Part shown: in pieces, positions 8,119 to 17,371 of the stretch
Numbering within the stretch: the first letter of the stretch is position 1
How the letters are laid out: each line of letters opens with the position of its first letter
Assembly (NCBI GenBank): GCA_040385525.1
Contig: JAZKHE010000002.1
Span: 310,001 to 374,000, forward strand
Reading direction: 5' to 3'
Origin: JAZKHE01 sp040385525
GTDB taxonomy: Bacteria > Bacteroidota > Bacteroidia > UBA4408
DNA length: 64,000 nucleotides
Position numbers and translations under genes: made by a program
The notes under the pieces: generated by a model
Database searches by the model: none
What the model was told of the DNA's origin: nothing
Seen by the model: only the letters and a program-made list of their open reading frames with translations

Positions 8119-8628
8119 ATGTATAAAGTAAAAGTGAACAACAACCAAGAGCACACAATTGTTTTAGATAACAATCACCCCAACACGGGTTCAATTGATT
8201 CAGCTTCGTTTGAGCTAGATTTACTGAAAAGTAAAGAAGGCTTGTTTCACGTTATTAAAAACAACAAATCTTATACGGTTGAAGTTGTTAAAATTGACAA
8301 AGAAGAAAAAACAGTTCAGTTAAAAATTAACGGAACAACTTACACATCTCAAGTAAAAGATAAGTTTGACGAATTGCTAAAAAACTTGGGGTTTGATAAG
8401 CTTTTAGCAACTAAAGTAAACGAAATTAAAGCGCCAATGCCTGGTTTGGTATTAAATATTGTAGTAAATCCTGGTGATGTAGTTAAAAAAGGCGATGTGG
8501 TTATTGTACTCGAAGCTATGAAAATGGAAAACAATTTAAAATCGCCAGCAGATGGTGTTGTTAAAAAAATTGCGGTTCAAAAAGGAAACGCAGTAGAAAA
8601 AAACCAAATATTAATACAGTTTGAGTAA
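8119..8628 (+). CDS. Biotin carboxyl carrier protein (biotin/lipoyl-attachment subunit)
   Basis: Carries carboxybiotin between the carboxylase and carboxyltransferase parts of an acyl-CoA carboxylase. The C-terminal 70 residues are a biotinyl domain with the EAMKMEN motif; the biotinylated residue is Lys135. The N-terminal half, about 90 residues, is the small beta domain seen in propionyl/acetyl-CoA carboxylase carrier subunits. A TTG two codons earlier is possible, but the ATG at 8119 is preferred. No carboxylase or carboxyltransferase gene is next to it, so its partners are elsewhere. A role with propionyl-CoA carboxylase is inferred and would connect to the methylmalonyl-CoA epimerase at 25.5 kb. 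Confidence 0.88.
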   Translation: MYKVKVNNNQEHTIVLDNNHPNTGSIDSASFELDLLKSKEGLFHVIKNNKSYTVEVVKIDKEEKTVQLKINGTTYTSQVKDKFDELLKNLGFDKLLATKVNEIKAPMPGLVLNIVVNPGDVVKKGDVVIVLEAMKMENNLKSPADGVVKKIAVQKGNAVEKNQILIQFE

Positions 8629-8631
8629 AAT

Positions 8632-9630
8632 TTAATTTCCGTAAATTGTTTCTACAACACTTTGTCCAACTGCTTTTAAAGTGTTTTTGTCTATCACACT
8701 CATATTGTCTTTGTGTGTGTGATGATAAGAGCCAAAATCGCTTCGGTTTTTATCCCATTGAATAATATCTATTGTAGGTATTTTAGCAAATTGATTTATG
8801 TATAAATGATCATCGGTAATAGGTCCAAATTTATCATATACAAAGTAATTAGAGTAACCTAAACGAATTGCATTATCCCACATTTTTTTATTTACCCAAG
8901 AGGCGTAATAATCGCTACTAGTTTCCATTAAAAATGTTGCGTCTTTTGCGCCAACCATATCTAACAAAATACCATATTGCGCTGAGTAATTAGCTTTGTG
9001 TTTGTTTTTTGCCCAATATTGAGAACCTAAACACCAAGAATCTTCCATGCCTGCATCGCTTTCTCTTGGCTCACCATAATCTTCTAAATCAAATAAAATT
9101 ATATCTATTCCTAAAGTTGATTTTTGTTCTTGTAGTAAACGAGCAATTTCTAACAACACCCCAACACCACTAGCGCCATCGTTTGCACCATCTATTGGTT
9201 GTTCTTTTTTACTGTTGTCTCTATCTGCGATATGGCGTGTATCCCAATGTGCGCAAAGTAAAATTCTGTTGGGTTGATTAGGATTAAAACTCGCAATAAT
9301 GTTTTTTAAATCGAAAGTTTTTTTGTCGTAAGTATTTACTTTTCCATTTTGAACCATTACCTCAGCGCCATAATTTTTTAGTTTAGCTGTCAAATAGTCT
9401 GCACATTGTTGGTGATTTTTTGTACCAGGAACTCTTGGGCCAAAATCAACTTGTTTTTTTATAAAAGCATAAGCGCTATCAGCATTAAATTGTGGTGTTG
9501 CAACCAAAACTTTCTTTTCTTCTGTAAGTATGTTTTCTTCTACATTTTGTTTAGTAGCTGAATCATTACTGCAGGCAACAAAAAACAGAGTTGCTACAAC
9601 TAAGCAAATAAGTTGATTTATTTTTTTCAT
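8632..9630 (-). CDS. M28 family zinc peptidase, glutaminyl-cyclase-like lipoprotein
   Basis: A 332-residue lipoprotein (VACS, lipidated Cys20) of the M28 fold. The single-zinc ligand set of glutaminyl cyclases is visible: Asp151 in GANDGASG, Glu183 in DLEDYG and His306 in HTHKDNM. His128 and Asp130 in AHWDTRH occupy the metal-near site. The motifs DDHLYIN and PTIDIIQW are also typical of bacterial glutaminyl-peptide cyclotransferases, which form N-terminal pyroglutamate on exported proteins. Many exported Bacteroidota proteins expose Gln after signal cleavage, so this role is plausible. A plain aminopeptidase cannot be ruled out. It converges on the biotin carrier gene with a 3-base gap. Confidence 0.85.
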   Translation of the reverse strand: MKKINQLICLVVATLFFVACSNDSATKQNVEENILTEEKKVLVATPQFNADSAYAFIKKQVDFGPRVPGTKNHQQCADYLTAKLKNYGAEVMVQNGKVNTYDKKTFDLKNIIASFNPNQPNRILLCAHWDTRHIADRDNSKKEQPIDGANDGASGVGVLLEIARLLQEQKSTLGIDIILFDLEDYGEPRESDAGMEDSWCLGSQYWAKNKHKANYSAQYGILLDMVGAKDATFLMETSSDYYASWVNKKMWDNAIRLGYSNYFVYDKFGPITDDHLYINQFAKIPTIDIIQWDKNRSDFGSYHHTHKDNMSVIDKNTLKAVGQSVVETIYGN

Positions 9631-9639
9631 TTTAAATTA

Positions 9640-11112
9640 TTAAGCCAAATTCCAAGTAGTACCTTCTTTATTATCTTTTAGTTGGATATTGTTTTTTGTT
9701 AGTTCATCTCTAATTTTATCGCTGGTTGCAAAATCTTTGTTTTGTTTTGCATTTGCTCGCATTTCAATTAAAATTTTTACAACGCCATCTAAAACATCTG
9801 CATTATTATCTGCGCTTTCATTATCTACAACAAGCCCTAAAACGTTAGTAGTAAACTCTGTAAATGTTTTTTTAAGTAATTCTAAATCAGCTTCTGTAAT
9901 GGTTTCTGTTCCTGCGTTTACAGAGTTTATAATGCGCACCGATTCAAACAACTGTGCTAATAAAATGGGCGTGTTAAAATCATCATTCATTGCATCATAA
10001 CATTTCTGTTTCCATTCTGCAATGTTTGATGTACTTGTGCTTGCTGCTTTTAAATTTTGCAAAGTTTCGTAAGCTGCCATTAAGCGTTTAAAGCCCTTTT
10101 CGGCTGCTTGTAATGCTTCGTTAGAAAAATCGAGTGTGCTACTATAATGTGTTTGCAACATAAAAAAGCGCACAACATTAGCTGTATATCCTTTATATAA
10201 CAATGGATGATTTCCAGAAAATAATTCGTGTGGTAAAAATGAATTTCCTAAAGACTTACTCATTTTTTGTCCGTTAACAGTTAGCATGTTGGTGTGTACC
10301 CAATAGTTTGCAGGATTTGTTTTGCAACAAGCATTGTTTTGAGCTATTTCGTTGGTGTGGTGTGTAGGTACTAAATCCATTCCACCACCATGTATATCAA
10401 AAGTATCGCCTAAATATTTTCTGCTCATAGCCGAACATTCTAAATGCCAACCCGGAAATCCTTCGCCCCACGGAGATGGCCATTTCATTATATGTTCGGG
10501 CTTTGCTTTTATCCAAAGTGCAAAATCTAATTTGCCTTTTTTATCATCTTGCCCATCTAAATCACGAGTATTACTTTGTAAATCGTCTAAATTTCTGTTC
10601 GATAATTTTCCATAAGGAAAATCTTTCATGTATTTTTCTACATCAAAATAAATCGAGCCTTTTACTTCGTAAGCATAACCATTCGCAATTATTTCTTTCA
10701 CCATTTCTATTTGCTCTACAATGTGCCCAGTAGCTGTAGGTTCAATGCTTGGTGGCAAATTATTGAACAAGCGCATTACGTTATGAAAATCTACGCTGTA
10801 GCGTTGAACAATTTCCATTGGTTCTAATTGCTCGAGTTTTGCTTTTTTAGATATTTTATCTTCTCCTACATCAGCATCGCTTTCTAAGTGTCCAGCGTCA
10901 GTAATGTTTCGCACGTAGCGTACTTTGTAACCTAAGTGCAAAAGATATCTGTACATAATATCAAACGACATAAATGTGCGGCAATTGCCCAAATGTACAT
11001 CGCTGTATACTGTTGGTCCGCAAACATACATGCCCACTAAAGGTGGATTTAGAGGTTTAAATATTTCTTTTTTACGTGTGTAGGTATTATAAATTTGAAG
11101 TGTTTGTTCCAT
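9640..11112 (-). CDS. cysS: Cysteinyl-tRNA synthetase
   Basis: Charges tRNA-Cys in the cytoplasm. The class I signatures are HLGN at residues 40-43 (the HIGH motif) and KMSKS at 283-287. The catalytic zinc ligands are Cys31, Cys226, His251 and Glu255. At 490 residues it is full length with the usual anticodon-binding helical tail. The M28 peptidase gene follows 9 bases downstream on the same strand, so the two are probably co-transcribed. Confidence 0.97.
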   Translation of the reverse strand: MEQTLQIYNTYTRKKEIFKPLNPPLVGMYVCGPTVYSDVHLGNCRTFMSFDIMYRYLLHLGYKVRYVRNITDAGHLESDADVGEDKISKKAKLEQLEPMEIVQRYSVDFHNVMRLFNNLPPSIEPTATGHIVEQIEMVKEIIANGYAYEVKGSIYFDVEKYMKDFPYGKLSNRNLDDLQSNTRDLDGQDDKKGKLDFALWIKAKPEHIMKWPSPWGEGFPGWHLECSAMSRKYLGDTFDIHGGGMDLVPTHHTNEIAQNNACCKTNPANYWVHTNMLTVNGQKMSKSLGNSFLPHELFSGNHPLLYKGYTANVVRFFMLQTHYSSTLDFSNEALQAAEKGFKRLMAAYETLQNLKAASTSTSNIAEWKQKCYDAMNDDFNTPILLAQLFESVRIINSVNAGTETITEADLELLKKTFTEFTTNVLGLVVDNESADNNADVLDGVVKILIEMRANAKQNKDFATSDKIRDELTKNNIQLKDNKEGTTWNLA

Positions 11113-11121
11113 AAAGTGATA

Positions 11122-11151
11122 TAAAAAAAAAGTCCCGAAATCAATCGGGAC
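11122..11151 (-). terminator. Rho-independent terminator after the MORN-repeat gene
   Basis: GTCCCGA (11132-11138) pairs with TCGGGAC (11145-11151) around a six-base loop. Read on the - strand, the hairpin is followed by a run of T residues (A run at 11123-11131). It ends transcription of the gene at 11184-12059 just ahead of cysS. Confidence 0.8.
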
Positions 11152-11183
11152 ACTAATTTGATGAATATTATTGATTTAAAAAA

Positions 11184-12059
11184 TTATTTTTTAACTTCTT
11201 CTTCTCCAGTTTTAACACCGCCTTTGTATAAAGCTGTTTTTACATGAGTTGTTCCTTCGTAAATATAAACTTTACCTTCTAATAATTTACCATCTTTAAA
11301 AATACCTTCTTTTTCTGGTTTACCAAATCTTGTAAATGTTTTGTTAAATCCATCAGGTATTTGACCAACAGTTAATGGTGTTTTAGCAACATTTGTTGTG
11401 GTTTCTGCTTTTTTAACTTCAGCTGGTGCTTCTTCTTTGGAACCTTCTTTTTGGTTAGGCTCGTATGATTTAGATTTTGCTGCATCAAAAGCACCATCAG
11501 CATAGTTTTTTTCTGCTTTTAGCGAACCGTCTTCAAAATATTCTTTAATAACACCGTTTTCTTTACCATCTTTCCAATCGCCTTCAATCATTATTTTTCC
11601 GTTAGGATGATAATATTTTTGAACTCCTTCTCTTTTTCCTGTGCTATTGTGTGTCCAAACGTAATTTAACTTGCCTGTTTCGTAATAAAATTTATGATCG
11701 CCAATCCAACGATTATTTTCCCACTGACCTTCTTCCATTAAATTTCCGTTTTCATGATAAAAACGAGCGTAACCAGATGGACGGTTGTTTACGTAGGTTA
11801 ACTCGTTGTTGAGTTTGCCATTGCAATAGTATTTTTTCCAATTACCAACTTTTTTGCTGTCAGCATAACTTCCTTCTTCAATTTTTGCTGTTTCTTCGCA
11901 ATTAGGAAGTTTTTTTATTTTGTTAGTAATTACCCAAAAACCTTGTTTAAGGTTATTTACGTCAGTATAGTTAATAGTATCACTACCAACCAACTCAAAA
12001 GACTGGGCTAAACCGATTTTACCGGCAATAAATAAAGTTATGAGTAACATCTTCTTCAT
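11184..12059 (-). CDS. Secreted MORN/YwqK-repeat protein
   Basis: The protein is 291 residues with a cleavable signal peptide (about residues 1-18, ending AQ). Residues about 45-200 hold roughly six copies of a MORN-like repeat with the pattern G-x-W-x-x-Y-x-x-N/D-G-K-L, for example YYCNGKL, FYHENGNL, YYETGKL, YYHPNGKI and YFEDGSL. Databases often label this family toxin-antitoxin YwqK antitoxin, but there is no toxin partner here and that name says little about function. A Lys/Glu-rich linker follows. It may act at the cell surface; the job is unknown. I start at the MKKMLL Met because of the signal peptide. Confidence 0.75.
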   Translation of the reverse strand: MKKMLLITLFIAGKIGLAQSFELVGSDTINYTDVNNLKQGFWVITNKIKKLPNCEETAKIEEGSYADSKKVGNWKKYYCNGKLNNELTYVNNRPSGYARFYHENGNLMEEGQWENNRWIGDHKFYYETGKLNYVWTHNSTGKREGVQKYYHPNGKIMIEGDWKDGKENGVIKEYFEDGSLKAEKNYADGAFDAAKSKSYEPNQKEGSKEEAPAEVKKAETTTNVAKTPLTVGQIPDGFNKTFTRFGKPEKEGIFKDGKLLEGKVYIYEGTTHVKTALYKGGVKTGEEEVKK

Positions 12060-12180
12060 TGAACAAGGCACTTTATGTCTTTTAGCTAATTATGCGAATG
12101 TATAAAATTTAATTTAATTTTTAACACATTTACATTATTTATTATTCGTTTTACGTTAATTTACCTAAGTAGGTTACACT

Positions 12181-13131
12181 TTAATATAAATTTTTTAAAT
12201 TTTTAAGCATATCCTCAGTCATAGCTTCAAAACTAAATTTATTAACCCATCCCCAGTCATTATTTGCGTAGCTATCATTTATTGATGCTGGCCAACTATC
12301 AGCTATTTGCTGTCTAAAATCGGGTTGATAAGCGATTTCAAAATTTGGTATGTGTTTTTTTATTTCGCTTGCTAATTGTTTTGGAGTAAAACTAATTCCT
12401 GCTAAGTTGTAGCTCGATCTTATTTTTATTTTTTCTGCATCAGCGTTCATTATCGAAATGGTAGCATTTATAGCATCTTCCATATACATCATTGGCAATG
12501 CGGTGTCTTCACTCAAAAAACAAGTATATTTAGATGTTTTAAGCGCTTCATGAAAAATATGTACCGCATAATCGGTTGTTCCGCCACCTGGTGCAGATTT
12601 GTATCCAATTAATCCTGGGTATCTTAAACTACGTACATCAACTTGATATTTATTAAAATAATATTCGCACCAACGCTCGCCTGCTTGTTTACTAATTCCG
12701 TAAACAGTGTTAGGTTCCATAACAGTATATTGCGGCGTGTTTATTCTAGGTGTTGTAGGCCCAAATACAGCAATTGAGCTAGGCCAATATACTTTTTGAA
12801 TGTGTTTTTCTTTTGCTAAATCTAAAACGTTAAATAATCCGTTCATGTTTAAATCCCAAGCAAACATTGGGTTTTTTTCTGCTGTAGCTGATAAAAGAGC
12901 CGCCAATAAATAAACTTGAGAGATGTTGTGTTTTTTTACAATTTCAAAAAGCTTGTTTTTATCTAAAACATTTAACGATTCGTAAGGTGCAATTTTATCT
13001 AGTTCTGCGCCAGCAATTTCTTTAATATCAGAAGCAATTACATTTGCAACACCGTGTATTTTTCTAAGATTATCAACTAATTCGGAACCTATTTGACCCC
13101 CAGAACCTATAACTAAAATTTTATCAGACAT
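12181..13131 (-). CDS. L-threonine 3-dehydrogenase, short-chain (epimerase-fold) type
   Basis: Oxidises L-threonine to 2-amino-3-ketobutyrate with NAD+. The protein of 316 residues has the extended SDR fold: the glycine motif G9-x-x-G12-x-x-G15, SSIAVFG as the catalytic Ser strand near 118-124, and Y144-x-x-x-K148. The whole pattern, including NGLFNVLDLA, WPSSIAVFGP and RYPGLI, is that of the threonine dehydrogenases known from Flavobacterium and Cupriavidus rather than of UDP-sugar epimerases. It is a single gene, divergent from trhO. A sugar epimerase is the only other reasonable reading, and less likely. Confidence 0.85.
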   Translation of the reverse strand: MSDKILVIGSGGQIGSELVDNLRKIHGVANVIASDIKEIAGAELDKIAPYESLNVLDKNKLFEIVKKHNISQVYLLAALLSATAEKNPMFAWDLNMNGLFNVLDLAKEKHIQKVYWPSSIAVFGPTTPRINTPQYTVMEPNTVYGISKQAGERWCEYYFNKYQVDVRSLRYPGLIGYKSAPGGGTTDYAVHIFHEALKTSKYTCFLSEDTALPMMYMEDAINATISIMNADAEKIKIRSSYNLAGISFTPKQLASEIKKHIPNFEIAYQPDFRQQIADSWPASINDSYANNDWGWVNKFSFEAMTEDMLKNLKNLY

Positions 13132-13221
13132 AATAATATAGCTAAATAATAACGCGTTTTTTATAGGCTCTAATGTAGAAATATTTGTTTACATTAATTA
13201 AAATCATGACAAAAATCAGTA

Positions 13222-13250
13222 TTTTTAAGTTTTAATTTTCAGTAAATTTG
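13222..13250 (+). promoter_or_regulatory. Candidate promoter of trhO
   Basis: TAAATTTG at 13243-13250 fits the -7 consensus exactly. A TTTT stretch at 13222-13225 lies 17 bases upstream as a weak -33 box. The ATG at 13265 lies 15 bases downstream. Confidence 0.4.
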
Positions 13251-13264
13251 CCCAAAAGCTTATC

Positions 13265-14305
13265 ATGGTACTTCATAATAGAGTCGATAAAAGGATTCTT
13301 AAAGAAAAAATAGCTAACGATACTACTCCTAGAACAACGTTATCGTTCTATAAGTATGTTATTATAGAAAGCCCTGCCACACTAAGAGACCACTTATTTA
13401 AAATGTGGAATGAATTAGGCGTATTAGGCAGAATTTATGTTGCCCACGAAGGAGTTAACGCTCAATTATCTTTACCAACTTCTAATTTAGAAAATTTTAG
13501 AAATACAGTAGACCAAGATGCTCGTTTTAAAGGTGTTCCGTTTAAAATAGCAGTAGAAGATGATGGGAAATCATTTTATAAATTAGCTGTTAAAGTCCGC
13601 GAAAAAATTGTTGCCGATGGTTTAGACGATAGTGCTTTTGATGTTACTAACGTAGGAAATCATTTAACAGCAAAGCAATTTAATCAAGCTTTAGAATCGC
13701 CAGATACTATTGTTGTTGATATGCGCAATCACTACGAAAGTGAGATTGGTCATTTTGAAGGGGCAATTTGCCCTGATGTAGATACTTTTAAGGAAGAATT
13801 GCCAATTGTGGTAGATATGCTAAAAGATAAGAAGGATAAAAAAATTCTTATGTATTGCACAGGTGGCGTGCGTTGTGAAAAAGCAAGCGCTTATTTAAAA
13901 CACCACGGATTTCAAGATGTAAATCAACTATATGGCGGAATTATTGATTATGCTCGCCAAATTAAAGATGAAAACTTACCTAATAAATTTGCAGGTAAAA
14001 ATTTTGTTTTTGATGATAGAATGGGCGAAACAATAGGCAACCAAGTTATAGCGCATTGCCACCAATGCGGGAACGCTTGGGATACGCACGTAAATTGTGC
14101 TAACTTAGATTGTAATTTGTTGTTTTTACAATGCCCAACTTGTGCCGAAAAAATGAAAGGTTGCTGTAGCGATGAATGTATGGAAATTGTTCAGCTACCA
14201 GAAGAAGAACAAATAAAATTAAGAAAAGGAAAAAATAAAACAGATACCTTAATGGTTTTTAAAAAAGGTAGATATTCAAATTTTAAAAGCAACGTAAAAA
14301 AATAA
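13265..14305 (+). CDS. trhO: Oxygen-dependent tRNA uridine 34 hydroxylase (rhodanese family)
   Basis: Makes 5-hydroxyuridine at the wobble position of certain tRNAs, using O2. The rhodanese domain spans about residues 130-235 and carries the loop CTGGVRC with Cys198 (catalytic) and Cys204. Ahead of it is the ferredoxin-like domain of the TrhO/YceA family. The C-terminal extension of about 70 residues has paired Cys motifs (CHQCG, CANLDC, CPTC, CCSDEC) that probably bind zinc, as in longer members. The homogentisate dioxygenase gene starts 3 bases later, so both may share a transcript, though their jobs differ. Confidence 0.93.
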   Translation: MVLHNRVDKRILKEKIANDTTPRTTLSFYKYVIIESPATLRDHLFKMWNELGVLGRIYVAHEGVNAQLSLPTSNLENFRNTVDQDARFKGVPFKIAVEDDGKSFYKLAVKVREKIVADGLDDSAFDVTNVGNHLTAKQFNQALESPDTIVVDMRNHYESEIGHFEGAICPDVDTFKEELPIVVDMLKDKKDKKILMYCTGGVRCEKASAYLKHHGFQDVNQLYGGIIDYARQIKDENLPNKFAGKNFVFDDRMGETIGNQVIAHCHQCGNAWDTHVNCANLDCNLLFLQCPTCAEKMKGCCSDECMEIVQLPEEEQIKLRKGKNKTDTLMVFKKGRYSNFKSNVKK

Positions 14306-14308
14306 ACT

Positions 14309-15469
14309 ATGCCTTTATATCACAAAGTTGGTAAGTTTCCCGCAACAAGACACACAACGTTTTATAAGCAAGACGGAAAATCTTTGTACTACGAACAGTT
14401 ATTTGGTACCGAAGGTTTTCATGGATTTTCTTCATTGTTGTACCAAGTGCATCGTCCTACACAAATAAAAGAAATTTTAAAATCGTATGATGTTTCTCCA
14501 AAAATTGCGGTAGACAAAAACATTAAACCTCTTTTATTACAAGGCTTTAACGTAAATCCAACTAACGATTTTTTAGAAAGTAGAGTTGCCATGTTGGTTA
14601 ATAACGATCTGCACATTGGTTTAGCTGCACCCAAAAAATCGTTAACTACTTATTTTTATAAAAATGCAGATGCCGACGAAATGATTTTTGTTCACAAAGG
14701 TTCAGGAAAATTAAGAACCATGATGGGCAACATTAATTTTGAATATGGCGATTATTTAATTATTCCGCGCGGAATGATTTATCAAATTGAATTTGATACT
14801 GAAGAAAATCGTTTGTTTTATATTGAATCGTTCACGCCGATTTATACACCAAAACGTTATAAAAACAGCCACGGACAACATTTAGAACATTCGCCATTTT
14901 GCGAGCGCGATTTTAAATTACCAACAGAATTAGAAACCCACGACGAAAAAGGTGACTTTTTAATTAAAGTAAAAAAAGAAGGAATGATGCACGAAATAGT
15001 TTATGCAACACATCCTTTTGACGTTATTGGTTGGGATGGTTATAATTTTCCGTGGGCATTTAACATTAAAAATTTTCAACCGATAACTGGCAGAGTGCAT
15101 CAACCACCACCAGTGCATCAAACCTTTGAAACATCAACATTTGTGGTTTGTTCGTTTTGTCCGCGACTTTACGATTATCATCCGCAAGCAATTCCAGCGC
15201 CATACAATCATAGTAATATTGATAGTGATGAGGTGTTATATTATGTTGATGGCGATTTTATGAGTAGAAACAATATTGAGCAAGGACACATTACTTTGCA
15301 TCCAAAAGGAATTCCACACGGACCAGCTCCAGGAGCCTACGAAAGAAGCATTGGACAAACGGTTACAGAAGAGTTAGCAGTGATGGTTGATACGTTTAGG
15401 CCACTAAAAGTAACAGAAGCCGCTTTAAAAATTGATGATGGAAAATATTATAAATCTTGGGTAGAATAA
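14309..15469 (+). CDS. hmgA: Homogentisate 1,2-dioxygenase
   Basis: Opens the ring of homogentisate to maleylacetoacetate in tyrosine and phenylalanine breakdown. The 386-residue cupin protein has the family start (YHKVGKFPATRHTTF), the central GYNFPWAFNIKNF and VHQTFE segments, and a His-rich metal region around residues 331-345 (HPKGIPHGP), where the iron ligands and the active site fall. It follows trhO closely and lies 90 bases ahead of the gene for the previous step, hppD. Together they make up two consecutive steps of the pathway. Fumarylacetoacetase is not in the window. Confidence 0.95.
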   Translation: MPLYHKVGKFPATRHTTFYKQDGKSLYYEQLFGTEGFHGFSSLLYQVHRPTQIKEILKSYDVSPKIAVDKNIKPLLLQGFNVNPTNDFLESRVAMLVNNDLHIGLAAPKKSLTTYFYKNADADEMIFVHKGSGKLRTMMGNINFEYGDYLIIPRGMIYQIEFDTEENRLFYIESFTPIYTPKRYKNSHGQHLEHSPFCERDFKLPTELETHDEKGDFLIKVKKEGMMHEIVYATHPFDVIGWDGYNFPWAFNIKNFQPITGRVHQPPPVHQTFETSTFVVCSFCPRLYDYHPQAIPAPYNHSNIDSDEVLYYVDGDFMSRNNIEQGHITLHPKGIPHGPAPGAYERSIGQTVTEELAVMVDTFRPLKVTEAALKIDDGKYYKSWVE

Positions 15470-15559
15470 CAAATTAAGAATTGTTGAAATAGAGAATTTA
15501 TATCGGCAATTAAAAAAATTTGTAAATTCACTAACTCAATAAATCAACAAATAATTAAA

Positions 15560-16720
15560 ATGAGTAAAGTAGTTAAAAACGTTGAATACGGATTAGAAAA
15601 AATATTTGAAGGTGCGCAAGATTTTTTGCCTTTATTAGGAACAGATTATGTAGAGTTTTATGTAGGCAATGCTAAACAATCATCGCATTTTTACAAAACA
15701 GCATTTGGATTTCAATCACATGCTTATGCAGGATTAGAAACTGGTTTAAAAGACCGCGCATCCTATGTGTTAAAACAAGATAAAATACGATTGGTTTTAA
15801 CAACGCCATTAAATAGCGATTCGCCAATTGCTGAACACATAAAAAAACATGGAGACGGTGTAAAGGTTATTGCACTTTGGGTAGAAGATGCACGCAAATC
15901 GTTTGAGGAAACTACCAAACGTGGTGCCAAACCATTTATGGAACCAACTGTAGAAAAAGACGAACATGGTGAAGTTGTACGCTCAGGAATTTATACCTAC
16001 GGCGAAACTGTGCATATTTTTGTTGAGCGTAAAAATTACAATGGTGTATTTTTACCAGGATACAAAGAGTTGAAATCAGATTATAATCCAACATCCGTTG
16101 GTTTAAAATTTATTGATCACATGGTTGGTAATGTTGGTTGGGGCGAAATGAATACTTGGGTAAAATGGTACGAAGAGGTAATGGGTTTTGTCAACTTTTT
16201 ATCGTTTGACGATAAACAAATTCATACTGAATACTCTGCTTTAATGAGTAAAGTAATGAGTAACGGAAATGGCAGAATAAAATTTCCGATTAACGAGCCT
16301 GCAAAAGGAAACAAGCGTTCGCAAATTGAAGAATATATTGATTTTTATGAAGGTTCTGGAGTACAACATTTAGCAGTTGCAACAGATGATATTATTAAAA
16401 CAGTAACCGAATTAAAAGCACGAGGAGTTGAGTTTTTACCACCACCACCACAAGCTTATTACGATGAAATTCCTACACGTTTAGGAGCACATCGCGACAT
16501 GATGAAAGAAGATATTGCAACACTTCAAAAATTATCAATTTTAGTTGATGCCGATGAAGATGGATATTTGTTGCAAATATTTACCAAACCCGTTGAAGAT
16601 CGTCCAACTTTATTTTTCGAAATAATACAGCGTATGGGCGCTACAGGTTTTGGAGCAGGTAACTTTAAAGCATTGTTTGAGTCTATAGAAAGAGAACAAG
16701 CAAAAAGAGGAACATTATAA
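15560..16720 (+). CDS. hppD: 4-Hydroxyphenylpyruvate dioxygenase
   Basis: Converts 4-hydroxyphenylpyruvate to homogentisate, the substrate of the enzyme encoded just before it. The protein has two glyoxalase-like halves. The iron ligands are His187 (FIDHMVG), His270 (GVQHLAV) and Glu354 (FFEIIQR). The C-terminal GFGAGNFKALFESIE helix that closes the active site is intact. At 386 residues it is the usual length. A strong terminator follows immediately. Confidence 0.96.
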   Translation: MSKVVKNVEYGLEKIFEGAQDFLPLLGTDYVEFYVGNAKQSSHFYKTAFGFQSHAYAGLETGLKDRASYVLKQDKIRLVLTTPLNSDSPIAEHIKKHGDGVKVIALWVEDARKSFEETTKRGAKPFMEPTVEKDEHGEVVRSGIYTYGETVHIFVERKNYNGVFLPGYKELKSDYNPTSVGLKFIDHMVGNVGWGEMNTWVKWYEEVMGFVNFLSFDDKQIHTEYSALMSKVMSNGNGRIKFPINEPAKGNKRSQIEEYIDFYEGSGVQHLAVATDDIIKTVTELKARGVEFLPPPPQAYYDEIPTRLGAHRDMMKEDIATLQKLSILVDADEDGYLLQIFTKPVEDRPTLFFEIIQRMGATGFGAGNFKALFESIEREQAKRGTL

Positions 16721-16738
16721 ATTATTACAAAAAAATCG

Positions 16739-16768
16739 AACCCAGCTTTTGTTGGGTTTTGTTTTTTA
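16739..16768 (+). terminator. Terminator after hppD
   Basis: AACCCA (16739-16744) pairs with TGGGTT (16753-16758), followed by a T-rich tract. It closes the trhO-hmgA-hppD run on the + strand. Confidence 0.75.
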
Positions 16769-16797
16769 GTATATTGCATAAAATTAATATTTACGCT

Positions 16798-17319
16798 ATG
16801 AAAAATTTAAAACTATTTACACTTGCTGTTGCTGCCTCAGCTATTTTATTTGCTTGCAAACCCACAGCCGAAGAAGCTCGCAAATACAACGACGATTTAA
16901 TTGCAATTGAAAAAACACTTTCTGAAAAAGAAAACGCTTTTATCGCAACTTTTGCTGATGATAAAACAGTAGAAGAAAAAAACGCAGCGTATTCAGATTT
17001 GGTAAAACAAGCCAACGAATCAGTTTCGAGTGCAGAAAAAATGCCCGTTTTTGATAATAGTACAGCTTATTTAGATGCTGCAAAAGAGTATTTTGCAACA
17101 ATTAAAGGTTTAACCAATAATGAATACAAACAGATGTTAGACTTGGCTTCTAAAAAACAAGAAGAAGTAACCGAAGATGATGAAGCAAAATACAATAGTT
17201 TAATTAAAACTATTCAAGAAAAATCAGATGTTATTTTAAATAAAATACAAAGCGAGCAATTAATATTTGCTACAAAATACAATTTTAAAGTAGAAGAAAC
17301 TACTACAGAAACTAAATAA
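16798..17319 (+). CDS. Small lipoprotein of unknown function
   Basis: The product has 173 residues and a clear lipoprotein signal, LFAC with lipidated Cys20. The mature part is very rich in Glu, Lys and Ala and is predicted by eye to be a bundle of long helices, with several heptad-like stretches. I do not recognise a family. The frame is open from 16759, but the signal peptide fixes the start at 16798. It is a single gene between two terminators. Confidence 0.7.
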   Translation: MKNLKLFTLAVAASAILFACKPTAEEARKYNDDLIAIEKTLSEKENAFIATFADDKTVEEKNAAYSDLVKQANESVSSAEKMPVFDNSTAYLDAAKEYFATIKGLTNNEYKQMLDLASKKQEEVTEDDEAKYNSLIKTIQEKSDVILNKIQSEQLIFATKYNFKVEETTTETK

Positions 17320-17338
17320 TTTCGGCTGTTTTAACCAA

Positions 17339-17371
17339 AAGCTCTAACAAATTTGTTAGAGCTTTTTTTAT
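17339..17371. terminator. Terminator between the lipoprotein gene and mutY
   Basis: A perfect 26-base palindrome (17339-17364) with AGCTCTAACA arms is followed by seven T residues on the + strand. It lies between two convergent genes and clearly serves the + strand gene. The A run on the other side is only four long, so termination for mutY is less certain. Confidence 0.85.

Noticed and set aside
11184..12059. Antitoxin of a toxin-antitoxin pair (common database name)
   Set aside because: The protein is exported, has MORN-like repeats and has no small toxin gene beside it.
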